Part shown: piece after piece, positions 15,552 to 23,907 of the stretch
Layout of the letters: every line of letters starts with the position of its first letter
How positions within the stretch are numbered: the first letter of the stretch is position 1
NCBI RefSeq assembly: GCF_014201145.1
Contig: NZ_JACHDP010000001.1
Coordinates: forward strand, 186,001-250,000
Reading direction: 5' to 3'
DNA: 64,000 nucleotides
From: Micromonospora parathelypteridis
GTDB lineage: Bacteria > Actinomycetota > Actinomycetes > Mycobacteriales > Micromonosporaceae
Position numbers and translations under genes: made by a program
Notes under the pieces: generated by a model
The model's input: only the letters and a program-made list of their open reading frames with translations
What the model was told of the DNA's origin: nothing
Database searches by the model: none

Positions 15552-18500
15552 GTGCTGGCAGTGAACGCCCTGCTGGCACCGGCGCCAGCGTCGCCCCCGC
15601 TGAACCAGGTACTGGCCGCGGCCGAGGCCGTCGGGCCGGTCAACCCGGTCGCCGAGGCGCTGAGCTTCGGGGTGATGACCGAGGGCAACGCCAGCGTGAT
15701 CAACGACGAGAACGAGGGCACCCTCGCGGTCGGCGGCGATCTCACCTTCGGCAACTACCAGCTGGCCAACAACACCGCCGGGTCGTTCGTCGTACCCGGC
15801 GACGCCAACCCGACCGCCCTGGTCGTGGGCGGACGGGTGAACTTCGCCGGCAGCGTCGGCGGCACCCGCCTCCAGGTGCTCTCCAACGGTTACGCCAAGA
15901 TCGGCAACCTGACCGGCACGTTCGTCCGCGACACCGACAACAACGGCGCCCAGGTCAACACCCGGATCCTGCCGTCGGACAACTACGACGCGTACCCGCG
16001 GGTCGAGCTGGTCACCCGGCAGCCGGTGGCCAGCGTCGGGCCCGCCGCACCGATCAACTTCGCCGGCGCCTTCGCCGCCTTCCGGGACAACGCCGCCGGC
16101 CTGGCCACCTGCGGCAACACCGTGGTGCTGCGAACGCCGAACGGCGCCGTGCTGCCCCGACCGATCCCGGCCGGCAGCAACGCCGTGGTCACGCTGACCC
16201 CGGGCGTGACAAACGTGCTCAACCTCAGCGCGGCCGACCTGAACAATATCCAGACGCTGACGTTCGCCAGCCAGCCCACCGCCGACACCCCGCTGCTGGT
16301 CAACGTGGACACCAGCGGCGTCGGCAACGACTTCGACTGGAACGCCCCGAACTTCGCCGGCATCGGTGGCCCGCAGGCGCGCTACGTCCTGTTCAACTTC
16401 CCGACCGCCACCGCGCTCACCCTCACGCAGGCCGCGGCCACCGTCGAGGGCACCATCTTCGCCCCCAACGCCAGCCTCGCCGACCTCTCGGCCAGCAACA
16501 CCGAGGGCAGCGTCATCACCCGTACGCTGGACCACCGCGGCGGCGAGATCCACTACTTCCCGTTCAGCACCACGCTCGCCTGCGAGGGATCCACCCCGGC
16601 CGACATCGACGTGATCAAGTCGTCGACCACCGCGGTGATCACCACCGTCGGCCAGCAGGTCCCGTACTCGTTCCACGTGGTCAACACCGGCGGCGTCCCG
16701 CTCACCAACATCTCGGTCACCGACGTGCAGACCCCGCCGTCGTCGAACGCGAACCTGGGCCCGATCACCTGCGCCGTCAACACCCTCGCACCCGGCGAAC
16801 GGACCGCGTGCACCGCCACCTACACCGTCACCCAGGCCGACCTGGACAACGGCGGAGTCACCAACGTGGCAACCGCCCAGGGCACCCCGCCAAGTGGTCC
16901 CCCGGTCGTCTCCGAGCCGGACACCCTGACCATCCCGGCGCAGCCACTCGCCGCCGCCGTCACCGTGGTGAAGTCCTCCACCACCGTGTCGATCACCTCG
17001 GTGGGTCAGCAGGTCCCCTACCGCTACCTGGTCGCCAACACCGGCGGTGTGACCCTGACCAACGTCGGCATCACGGACGTGCAGGCGCCGCCGTCGTCGA
17101 ACACGAACCTGGGCCCGATCACCTGCGCCGTCACCACCCTCACGCCCGGCCAGACCACCACCTGCACCGCCACCTACACCGTCACGCAGGCCGACCTGGA
17201 CAACAACGGGGTCACCGACACCGCCACCGCGCAGGGCACGCCGCCCGCTGGCCCCCCGGTCACCTCGCCGCCGTCCACACTGACCATCCCCGAGTCGGGG
17301 CTGACCCCGTCGATCACGGTGACGAAGACCTCCACCACCGCGTCGATCACCACGGTCGGGCAGCAGGTGCCGTACTCGTTCCACGTGGTCAACACCGGCG
17401 GGCTCACCCTGACCAACATCAACGTCACCGACGTGCAGGCGCCGCCCTCGTCGAACGTGAACCTCGGTCCGATCACCTGCGCCGTCACCACGCTCGCGCC
17501 CGGCGCGCGCACCGGCTGCACCGCCACCTACACCGTCACGCAGGCCGACCTCGACAACGACGGGGTCACCAACACCGCCGTCGCACACGGCACCCCGCCC
17601 GGAGGCGGCACGCCGGTGGACTCGCCGCCATCGACGCTGACCGTGCCGGAGACCGGCCTGGTCGCCTCGATCGCGGTGGTGAAGACGTCCACCACCACGG
17701 TGATCAGCACTGTCGGACAGCAGGTGCCGTACTCGTTCCACGTGGTCAACACCGGTGGGTTCACCCTGACCAACGTGGGCGTCACCGACGTGCAGACGCC
17801 GCCGTCGTCGAACGCCAACCTCGGCCCGATCACCTGCGCGGCGACCACTCTCGCCCCGGGGGCGCAGACCGCCTGCACCGCCACCTACACGGTCACCCAG
17901 GCCGACCTGGACTTCGGCTCGGTACGCGACACCGCGACCGCGCAGGGCACCCCGCCCGGAGGCAGGCCGCCCGCGCAGTCGCCGCCGTCGACGTTGACGA
18001 TCCCGGGCGATGCGGTCGTCCCCGCCATCTCGCTGGTGAAGTCGTCCACCACCACGGCCATCAGCTCGGTGGGCCAGCAGGTGCCCTACCGGTTCCTGGT
18101 CGCCAACACCGGTGGCGTCACGCTGACCAACGTCAACGTCACCGACGTGCAGACCCCACCCTCGTCGAACGCGAACCTCGGGCCGATCACCTGCCCGCAG
18201 ACCACGCTCGCTCCCGGCGAGACCACCGCGTGCACCGCCACCTACACCGTCACCCAGGCTGACCTGGACAACGACGAGGTGACAAACGTCGCCACCGCGC
18301 ACGGCACCCCGACGGGCAGTGAAACCCCGGTCGACTCGGCGCCGTCCGAGCTGATCATCCCGGCGGCCGACCTCACCCCGTCGATCGCGGTGGTCAAGTC
18401 GTCCACCACCACCGCGATCACCTCGGTCGGGCAGCAGGTGCCCTACCAGTTCCTCGTGATCAACAACGGGGACGTCACGCTGACCAACGTCAACGTCACC

Positions 18501-20330
18501 GACGTGCAGACCCCGCCCTCGTCGAACGCGAACCTCGGGCCGATCACCTGCCCGCAGACCACGCTCACGCCCGGTCAGGTGACGGCCTGCACCGCCACCT
18601 ACACCGTCACGCAGGCCGACCTGGACAACAACGCGGTCGTCGACGTCGCCACCGCGCACGGCAACCCGCCGGGCAGTGACACGCCCGTCAACTCGCCACC
18701 GTCCACCCTGACGATCCCCGAGACCGGGCTGGTCGCCGCGATCTCGGTGGTCAAGACCTCCACCACCGCGTCGATCACCACGGTCGGCCAGCAGGTGCCG
18801 TACTCGTTCCACGTGGTCAACACCGGCGGGCTCACCCTGACCGGCGTCAACGTCACCGACGTCCAGGCACCGCCCTCGTCGAACGCGAACCTCGGCCCGA
18901 TCACCTGCGTGAGCACCACCCTCGCCCCGGGCGAGTCCACCGCCTGCACCGCCACCTACACGGTGACGCAGGCCGACCTCGACAACGACGGGGTCACCGA
19001 CACCGCCACCGCGCACGGGACGCCCCCGGGTGGTGGGACGCCGGTGAACTCGCCGCCCTCGACGCTGACCATCCCCCAGGCCGGGGTCGTCGCCGACATC
19101 GACGTGATCAAGTCGTCGACCACGGTGGCGATCACCGCGCCGGGGCAGCAGGTGCCGTTCACCTTCCTGGTGGTCAACACCGGCGGCCTCACGCTCACCG
19201 ACGTGACCGTCAACGACACCGTGCTGCCGCCGTCCGAACGGGACGCGCTCGGGCCGATCACCTGCGGCCCGCAGGACACCCCGAACGGCGAGGTGACCCT
19301 GGCGCCGGGCGCGTCCATCCAGTGCCGGGCGACCTACACGGTGACCGCGACGGACTTCACCGGCGCCGCGTTGGTCAACGTCGCCACGGCCACCGGTACG
19401 CCGCCGGTCGGGCCGCCGCCGGTCTCCCCGCCCTCGTCCCTGGACATCCCGATCCAGCACCCGGACATCGCCATCGCCAAGTCGGTCACGCCCGCCGTGG
19501 TGTCCGCTGCCGGTGACACGGTCACGTTCGAGTTCGTCGTGACCAACACCGGCAACACCTCGCTCAGCGCGGTGACGGTCGACGAGACCGAATTCTCCGG
19601 CACCGGAACGCCCGGGCCGATCACCTGCGGCACACCGCCGGTGGCCAACGGCAGCGTCACCCTGGTGGCGGGGGCGAGCACCACCTGCACGTCGACGTAC
19701 ACCGTCACCGCGGCGGACATCGAGACCGGCAGGATCACCAACACGGCCGCCGCCGCCGGCACGCCGCCGACCGTCCCCGGCCAACAACCACCGGCACCGG
19801 TACGCTCCGAGCCGGCCAGCGCCGAGGTCACGGCCACCCGGGGTGCGGCGATCACCGTGGTGAAGTCCAGCAGCACCGACAAGATCGGCCGACCGGGCGA
19901 ACAGGTGCCGTTCGAGTTCGTGGTCACCAACACCGGGCAGGTGACCCTGACCGACGTGACGGTCACCGACACTCTCACCGCGCCGGCCTCGCCGACCAAC
20001 CTCGGCCCGATCACCTGTGGTCCGGACCGGACGGCCAACGGGGCCGTGACCCTGGCGGCGGGCGCCGCCGTCACCTGCTCGGCGACCTACACGGTCAGCA
20101 AGGCCGACTACCACCATGGATCGCTGCGCAACACCGCGACCGCGACCGGCACCCCGCCGGACGGTCCGGCACCGGTGGCACCGGAGTCCACCATCACGAT
20201 CCGCGTCAAGGGGAAGCTGCCGGTGACCGGCGAGTCGTACCCGGTGGCCTGGATGAGTGGTGGCGTGCTGGCCCTCCTGCTCGGCGCGACGCTGCTGCTG
20301 GTCGCACGGCAGCGTAGGACCCGCGCCTAG
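15552..20330 (+). CDS. Choice-of-anchor A surface protein with DUF11 repeats and LPXTG sorting signal
   Basis: The open frame from 15552 encodes 1592 residues. Residues 30-340 form the choice-of-anchor A domain (AEALSFGVMTEGNASV..., ending GGEIHYFPF). Ten DUF11-like beta-sandwich repeats of about 119 residues follow, then LPVTGESYPVAW, a hydrophobic helix and an RQRRTRA tail. This is a full sortase signal, so the protein should be wall-anchored. The N-terminus is odd: the frame upstream of 15552 encodes a good signal peptide (SRRSRAAALVAVGG) but has no start codon, whereas ATG 15490 lies in another frame. One extra G in the GGGG run at 15505-15508 would join them, so a frameshift or sequencing error is likely. 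The true start is then 15490. Confidence 0.85.
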   Translation: MLAVNALLAPAPASPPLNQVLAAAEAVGPVNPVAEALSFGVMTEGNASVINDENEGTLAVGGDLTFGNYQLANNTAGSFVVPGDANPTALVVGGRVNFAGSVGGTRLQVLSNGYAKIGNLTGTFVRDTDNNGAQVNTRILPSDNYDAYPRVELVTRQPVASVGPAAPINFAGAFAAFRDNAAGLATCGNTVVLRTPNGAVLPRPIPAGSNAVVTLTPGVTNVLNLSAADLNNIQTLTFASQPTADTPLLVNVDTSGVGNDFDWNAPNFAGIGGPQARYVLFNFPTATALTLTQAAATVEGTIFAPNASLADLSASNTEGSVITRTLDHRGGEIHYFPFSTTLACEGSTPADIDVIKSSTTAVITTVGQQVPYSFHVVNTGGVPLTNISVTDVQTPPSSNANLGPITCAVNTLAPGERTACTATYTVTQADLDNGGVTNVATAQGTPPSGPPVVSEPDTLTIPAQPLAAAVTVVKSSTTVSITSVGQQVPYRYLVANTGGVTLTNVGITDVQAPPSSNTNLGPITCAVTTLTPGQTTTCTATYTVTQADLDNNGVTDTATAQGTPPAGPPVTSPPSTLTIPESGLTPSITVTKTSTTASITTVGQQVPYSFHVVNTGGLTLTNINVTDVQAPPSSNVNLGPITCAVTTLAPGARTGCTATYTVTQADLDNDGVTNTAVAHGTPPGGGTPVDSPPSTLTVPETGLVASIAVVKTSTTTVISTVGQQVPYSFHVVNTGGFTLTNVGVTDVQTPPSSNANLGPITCAATTLAPGAQTACTATYTVTQADLDFGSVRDTATAQGTPPGGRPPAQSPPSTLTIPGDAVVPAISLVKSSTTTAISSVGQQVPYRFLVANTGGVTLTNVNVTDVQTPPSSNANLGPITCPQTTLAPGETTACTATYTVTQADLDNDEVTNVATAHGTPTGSETPVDSAPSELIIPAADLTPSIAVVKSSTTTAITSVGQQVPYQFLVINNGDVTLTNVNVTDVQTPPSSNANLGPITCPQTTLTPGQVTACTATYTVTQADLDNNAVVDVATAHGNPPGSDTPVNSPPSTLTIPETGLVAAISVVKTSTTASITTVGQQVPYSFHVVNTGGLTLTGVNVTDVQAPPSSNANLGPITCVSTTLAPGESTACTATYTVTQADLDNDGVTDTATAHGTPPGGGTPVNSPPSTLTIPQAGVVADIDVIKSSTTVAITAPGQQVPFTFLVVNTGGLTLTDVTVNDTVLPPSERDALGPITCGPQDTPNGEVTLAPGASIQCRATYTVTATDFTGAALVNVATATGTPPVGPPPVSPPSSLDIPIQHPDIAIAKSVTPAVVSAAGDTVTFEFVVTNTGNTSLSAVTVDETEFSGTGTPGPITCGTPPVANGSVTLVAGASTTCTSTYTVTAADIETGRITNTAAAAGTPPTVPGQQPPAPVRSEPASAEVTATRGAAITVVKSSSTDKIGRPGEQVPFEFVVTNTGQVTLTDVTVTDTLTAPASPTNLGPITCGPDRTANGAVTLAAGAAVTCSATYTVSKADYHHGSLRNTATATGTPPDGPAPVAPESTITIRVKGKLPVTGESYPVAWMSGGVLALLLGATLLLVARQRRTRA
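16599..20200 (+). repeat. Ten tandem DUF11-type coding repeats
   Basis: Seven units from 16599 to 19091 repeat with a period of about 356 nt (118-120 residues). They share long nearly identical stretches, such as the block encoding PPSSNANLGPITC and the block encoding TACTATYTVTQADLDN. Three further units (about 19092-19451, 19452-19845 and 19846-20200) are diverged and carry a PNG(E/S)V-type insertion. Near-identity of the central units at DNA level suggests recent duplication or gene conversion. Confidence 0.85.
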
Positions 20331-20341
20331 CGCGGGATGAT

Positions 20342-20382
20342 CGCGAGGGTCGGACCGGAGGGGAACCGGTCCGACCCTCGCG
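20342..20382 (+). terminator. Strong terminator hairpin
   Basis: A perfect 17-bp stem (20342-20358 with 20366-20382; cgcgagggtcggaccgg and its complement) with a 7-nt loop lies 12 nt after the surface-protein stop. It may also serve the convergent gene ending at 20437. Confidence 0.9.
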
Positions 20383-20436
20383 GCACGTCACCGCCATCGC
20401 CGCCCACAGCCGCGACCCGTCAGCACAGGCTTTCCC

Positions 20437-21033
20437 TCAGACGGTGCTGTCGTCCCGCATCCAGTCGACGAAGGCGCCCATTCGCTCTGCGCTCCAGCGT
20501 TTCCGGGCCGGGTATCCATACCGACGGAGCTCTGCCATCTCGAAGCGCCAACGCATGACAGGCCCGGGACGATAGGCGGCGAGATTGATGCCCCGCTGCC
20601 TCGCGAGCCCCTCAGCGCTGCTGATCAGGCGATCGATGTCGCCGGGCTTGAGCTCGAGATCACGCACGGCGGTGGCGATGACCGCCAACTCCGCCAGGCC
20701 GGGATGCGCAGGGCTGACGTCTTCGTCGCCGGCCGCGTCTCCCAACTCCCAAAGAATGGCCCGCGACACCTCGTCCGCGGTGACGCCGTACGTCGCGTGG
20801 GTGTGCTTGGTCACCCGCTCAGCGAACAGGCGAATCTCGGTCGGGTTGTGCCGGTCGGGGCTCAGCCAGCGAATCGCGACGCTGAACATTCCCAGCAGCA
20901 CACCCCCCAAGGCTCTTCGGTCGAGGAATGCGCGCGGTTGCAGGCGACGCACCAGCGAGCGATCTCCGAGCAGGACGGCGTGCCAGTAGTAGCCCTGCGT
21001 CGTGCTCAGTCCGCTCGCCCGCCCCGTGGTCAT
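20437..21033 (-). CDS. Hypothetical cytosolic protein
   Basis: The 198-aa soluble protein begins MTTGRASGLSTTQGYYWHA and is rich in Arg and Trp. It has no signal peptide, membrane helix or motif that I recognise. Codon bias is right for a real gene. The start is uncertain: GTG 21057 is also in frame, and neither start has a clear ribosome site. It lies alone between a convergent surface protein (with terminator) and an esterase-like gene 58 nt upstream on the same strand, with which it may be co-transcribed. Confidence 0.6.
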   Translation of the reverse strand: MTTGRASGLSTTQGYYWHAVLLGDRSLVRRLQPRAFLDRRALGGVLLGMFSVAIRWLSPDRHNPTEIRLFAERVTKHTHATYGVTADEVSRAILWELGDAAGDEDVSPAHPGLAELAVIATAVRDLELKPGDIDRLISSAEGLARQRGINLAAYRPGPVMRWRFEMAELRRYGYPARKRWSAERMGAFVDWMRDDSTV

Positions 21034-21091
21034 GCCAGGAGGGTACGAACGGTCCACAAGCGCGGCAGGTGGCGAAGGGTGACCAGAGCGC

Positions 21092-21931
21092 CTACGCGGC
21101 GAGGACTCGGGTGAAGAACGCCAGACTGTCGCGGACCAGGGGCTCCAACGGCACTCCGGCGAAACAGTGGTCGGCCCCCGGCACCACCGACAACTCGACC
21201 TCAGCTCCTGCCGCGGTCAAGGCCGTGGCGAGCTCCTCGCTCTGTCCCACCGGCACGACCAGGTCCTGGTCGCCGTGGACGAGCAGCATGGGTGGGGCCC
21301 CGGCGGTGACGTAGGTGATCGGACTGGCTGCCCGGCCCCGCCCCGGGTTCTCGGTCAACGGGGCGCCGATCAGGAGTGACTCGGGTGAGTCCGCCGCGTC
21401 GTGGTCGATCGTCGCCAACGGGTGTGCCTGCGACTGCATGGTCAACAGATTTGCCGGCGCGTACCAGCAGACGGCGGCCGCGACGCGGCTGTCGTCCTGG
21501 TCCTCCCCCGTCAATGCGACCATCGAGGCCAGGTGCCCGCCGGCCGACTCGCCCCACACGCCGATCCGGTCGCGGTCCACGCCCACCTCGTCGCCCTTGC
21601 GGCGTAGCCAGCGCACCGCCGCCTTGACGTCGTCGAGTTGCGCGGGGAAGTGCGCCTCGCCGCTGAGCCGGTACTGCGCGGAGGCGACCGCGAACCCCGC
21701 ACGTATCGCGGCGGTGAACGGATCGGCCTCCATGAGCCAGTCGGCCGGTTGCTTGGGCGAGCCGAACAGCCACGCGCCGCCGTGGATCCACAGCAGCACC
21801 GGGACCGGCTGGGGGGCTTCCAGCGGCACGACGAGGTCCAACGTCAGCGGGCGGAAGCCCGGGACCTCGTGCACGACGATGTCGCGGTGCTCGATCCGGT
21901 CACGCTGGCGTCGGTATGCCGCATCGATCAT
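21092..21931 (-). CDS. Alpha/beta hydrolase, HSL/carboxylesterase type
   Basis: The 279-aa esterase has the oxyanion motif LLWIHGGAWLFG near residue 50, the nucleophile elbow VWGESAGGHLAS near 128, the acid in LLVHGDQDLVVPV near 215, and the catalytic His in PGADHCFAG near 255. All members of the triad are present. It probably hydrolyses small carboxylic esters in the cytoplasm. There is no signal peptide. No neighbour hints at a specific substrate. Confidence 0.9.
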   Translation of the reverse strand: MIDAAYRRQRDRIEHRDIVVHEVPGFRPLTLDLVVPLEAPQPVPVLLWIHGGAWLFGSPKQPADWLMEADPFTAAIRAGFAVASAQYRLSGEAHFPAQLDDVKAAVRWLRRKGDEVGVDRDRIGVWGESAGGHLASMVALTGEDQDDSRVAAAVCWYAPANLLTMQSQAHPLATIDHDAADSPESLLIGAPLTENPGRGRAASPITYVTAGAPPMLLVHGDQDLVVPVGQSEELATALTAAGAEVELSVVPGADHCFAGVPLEPLVRDSLAFFTRVLAA

Positions 21932-21988
21932 CGCGTCATCCTCGCATCACCGGCTCTGGAGTGTCTGTCCACCGAACGCGGCCGGTCG

Positions 21989-22312
21989 TCACACGTCGAT
22001 GAGTTCGACGGTCACGGTCTCGATGTCGCCCACGTCGAACGCTTCGGCCTTGCGCACGGCGCGCTTGATCGGCAGCACGAACGCGCCGCCACCGCCGCCG
22101 CCGGGGAAGATCGAGGTCGCCCACGTGCTGCCACCGATCGTCGCCCGGACCCGCACCGAGCCGAAGCCCCGACGCGAACCGTCGGTGAGCTCACGGATCT
22201 CCTGCGAGGCTTCGGCCGGCAGGCTGACGAACGTCCACGTTTCAGCGCGCCGGGCATCCCACAACCACAACTCGGCGTCGAAGACGAAAACCACGGCCGC
22301 AGGATCACACAC
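21989..22312 (-). CDS. DUF1905 domain protein
   Basis: The 107-aa protein shows the DUF1905 pattern: AELWLWDARRAETWTFVSLP near the start, then RRGFGSVRVRATIGGSTWAT, a glycine-rich turn at FPGGGGGGAFVLP, and KRAVRKAEAFDVGD. The domain is a small beta barrel of unknown function, often found alone or fused to YdeI-type modules. The start at GTG 22312 is uncertain, and a GTG at about 22291 is an alternative. It lies 57 nt from the esterase start on the same strand. Confidence 0.78.
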   Translation of the reverse strand: MCDPAAVVFVFDAELWLWDARRAETWTFVSLPAEASQEIRELTDGSRRGFGSVRVRATIGGSTWATSIFPGGGGGGAFVLPIKRAVRKAEAFDVGDIETVTVELIDV

Positions 22313-22375
22313 CGGTCCGACATTTCCGCGGCGGCGATGACTGTGTCCGGCGACCGTGGCCGGCCGCCCGCGCTG

Positions 22376-23173
22376 TTATCCCGCGCTGGTGGTCGGGCTC
22401 CACACCCACGGGGTGGTGGTCGTCACGGCCTGCAGGCCAAGGCGTTGCAGGATCGGCCTACTGTCCTCGGACGCGTCGACCAGAAGGTACCTGATGCCCC
22501 GGTCAGCGGCGATCTGCGCTCGGCGGGCGACCAGCGCACGGTAGATGCCCTTCCGACGCCACTGCGCGAGGGTCGATCCACCCCACAACGCCGCGAACTC
22601 CGTGCCGGCGATGATGACCAGCCAGGCGGCCGACACGACCTCGCCCCCGGCCTCCGCGACGAGCACGACGATGTTCTCCGGGGCCGACTCGATGCGGTCG
22701 CGAAGGTCACCGGCGAGCCAGGACCAGTCGGCGCCCCAGACCTCGGACTCCATGGCGGCGATCCGACGCAGGTCGGCAAGGTCGGTCGTGGCGCGGATGG
22801 TGATGCCGTCGGGGACTTCGCCGGCGGTGGTCAGTGTGTCTGCCACACCGATGACGACCGTCTCCTCGTCCTCCGGCGCGAACCCGGCCAGCCGCAGGCG
22901 CTCGGTGAGATCCGGCCGGTCGTGGCCGTACGTCTTCCACTCGACCGCCTGGCCCAGCGTCGCCCAGCGGTCCCGCACCCGACCGATGTGCGCGTCCAGC
23001 TCTTCACTGCTGAGGCCGTCGAGATCCTGGGCGAAGGCGAATCCTCGCGCAGGGGTGGCGATCTGCAGAATCGGGCCGTCCCACGACGGCTCCCAGTTGT
23101 TCGGCAGCCGTGCGGCGATGGTGCCCCGCACCTGCTGGTCGTGCAGTACGAGAAGTTCATTCGGTGTCGTCAT
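22376..23173 (-). CDS. GNAT-family N-acetyltransferase
   Basis: The 265-aa protein has an N-terminal region of about 130 residues without a motif I recognise. A GNAT domain follows (about 125-255) with the acetyl-CoA pyrophosphate loop LAQWRRKGIYRALVARRAQI, here as W-R-R-K-G-I-Y in place of the usual R/Q-x-x-G-x-G/A. The strand YLLVDASEDSRPILQRLGL follows. It transfers acetyl to an unknown amine. The start ATG 23173 opens MTTPNELLVLHDQQVRG. Confidence 0.82.
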   Translation of the reverse strand: MTTPNELLVLHDQQVRGTIAARLPNNWEPSWDGPILQIATPARGFAFAQDLDGLSSEELDAHIGRVRDRWATLGQAVEWKTYGHDRPDLTERLRLAGFAPEDEETVVIGVADTLTTAGEVPDGITIRATTDLADLRRIAAMESEVWGADWSWLAGDLRDRIESAPENIVVLVAEAGGEVVSAAWLVIIAGTEFAALWGGSTLAQWRRKGIYRALVARRAQIAADRGIRYLLVDASEDSRPILQRLGLQAVTTTTPWVWSPTTSAG

Positions 23174-23221
23174 CGCGGCGAAGGATGGCAGCGGTGCCGC
23201 CCAGTCAGCAAGCCATTTCGG

Positions 23222-23833
23222 TCACGCCGGCGGGTGATCAGTCGGAGGGTCGGGCGCGGCGGGGCGGGCCCGGACGTGCAGCCGCTCCCCCTGCGGTCCG
23301 AAGAGGCTGAGGGCCTCGGCGGTGCCGGGGCCGGGGTTGAGGACGAGGTGCGGGATGCGGGTGTCGAACTCGGCGACCTCGCCCGGGGTCAGGGTCAGGT
23401 CGCGGTCGCCGAGCAGCAGCCGTAGCCGGCCCGAGAGCACGTAGAGCCACTCGTACCCCTCGTGGGTCTGCGGGGTCCGTTCCCCGGCGGACGGGTCCGG
23501 CGGGAAGATCTGTTTGAACGCCTGCAGCCCGCCCGGTCGGCGGGTCAGCGGCAGGAACGTGATGCCGTGTATGACGATCGGCTTGGGGCGTACGCGAGGG
23601 TCGCCGGTGGCCGGAGCGTCGACCAGCTCGTCCAGCGCCACCTGGTAGGCCCGGGCCAGTGGCAGCAGCAGCTCCAGGGTGGGCCGGCGACTGCCGGATT
23701 CCAGCCGGGACAGGGTGCTCACGGAGATGCCGGTCAGGTCGGCGAGCTGGGTCAGCGTGGTCCCGCGCTGGTGGCGCAGGGCGCGCAGCCGGGGGCCGAC
23801 GGCCGCCAGCGCGGCAGCGTCCTCGTTTGCCAT
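23222..23833 (-). CDS. XRE-cupin transcriptional regulator
   Basis: The 203-aa protein has an XRE helix-turn-helix at residues 12-66 (LRALRHQRGTTLTQLADLTG, then VSTLSRLESGSRRPTLE) and a cupin sensor domain at about 85-190 (HEGYEWLYVLSGRLRLLLGD, EVAEFDTRIPHLVLNPG). Such regulators sense a small molecule in the cupin and usually control an adjacent divergent gene. The start at ATG 23833 is 74 bp from the start of the divergent fused oxidoreductase-methyltransferase, so a shared operator in 23834-23907 is likely. Confidence 0.9.
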   Translation of the reverse strand: MANEDAAALAAVGPRLRALRHQRGTTLTQLADLTGISVSTLSRLESGSRRPTLELLLPLARAYQVALDELVDAPATGDPRVRPKPIVIHGITFLPLTRRPGGLQAFKQIFPPDPSAGERTPQTHEGYEWLYVLSGRLRLLLGDRDLTLTPGEVAEFDTRIPHLVLNPGPGTAEALSLFGPQGERLHVRARPAAPDPPTDHPPA

Positions 23834-23907
23834 AACAGCAAGGATAGTTGCCACCTGACCGGCGGCGACGGATGGTGGGCTCAGCCGACAGATAAAGGGA
23901 GATACCG

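Noticed and set aside
15519..20117. A 1532-residue open frame antisense to the DUF11 surface protein
   Set aside because: Its repeats mirror the sense-strand repeats, composition is Arg/Gly-rich without domains, and absence of stops is expected in high-GC DNA opposite a biased gene.
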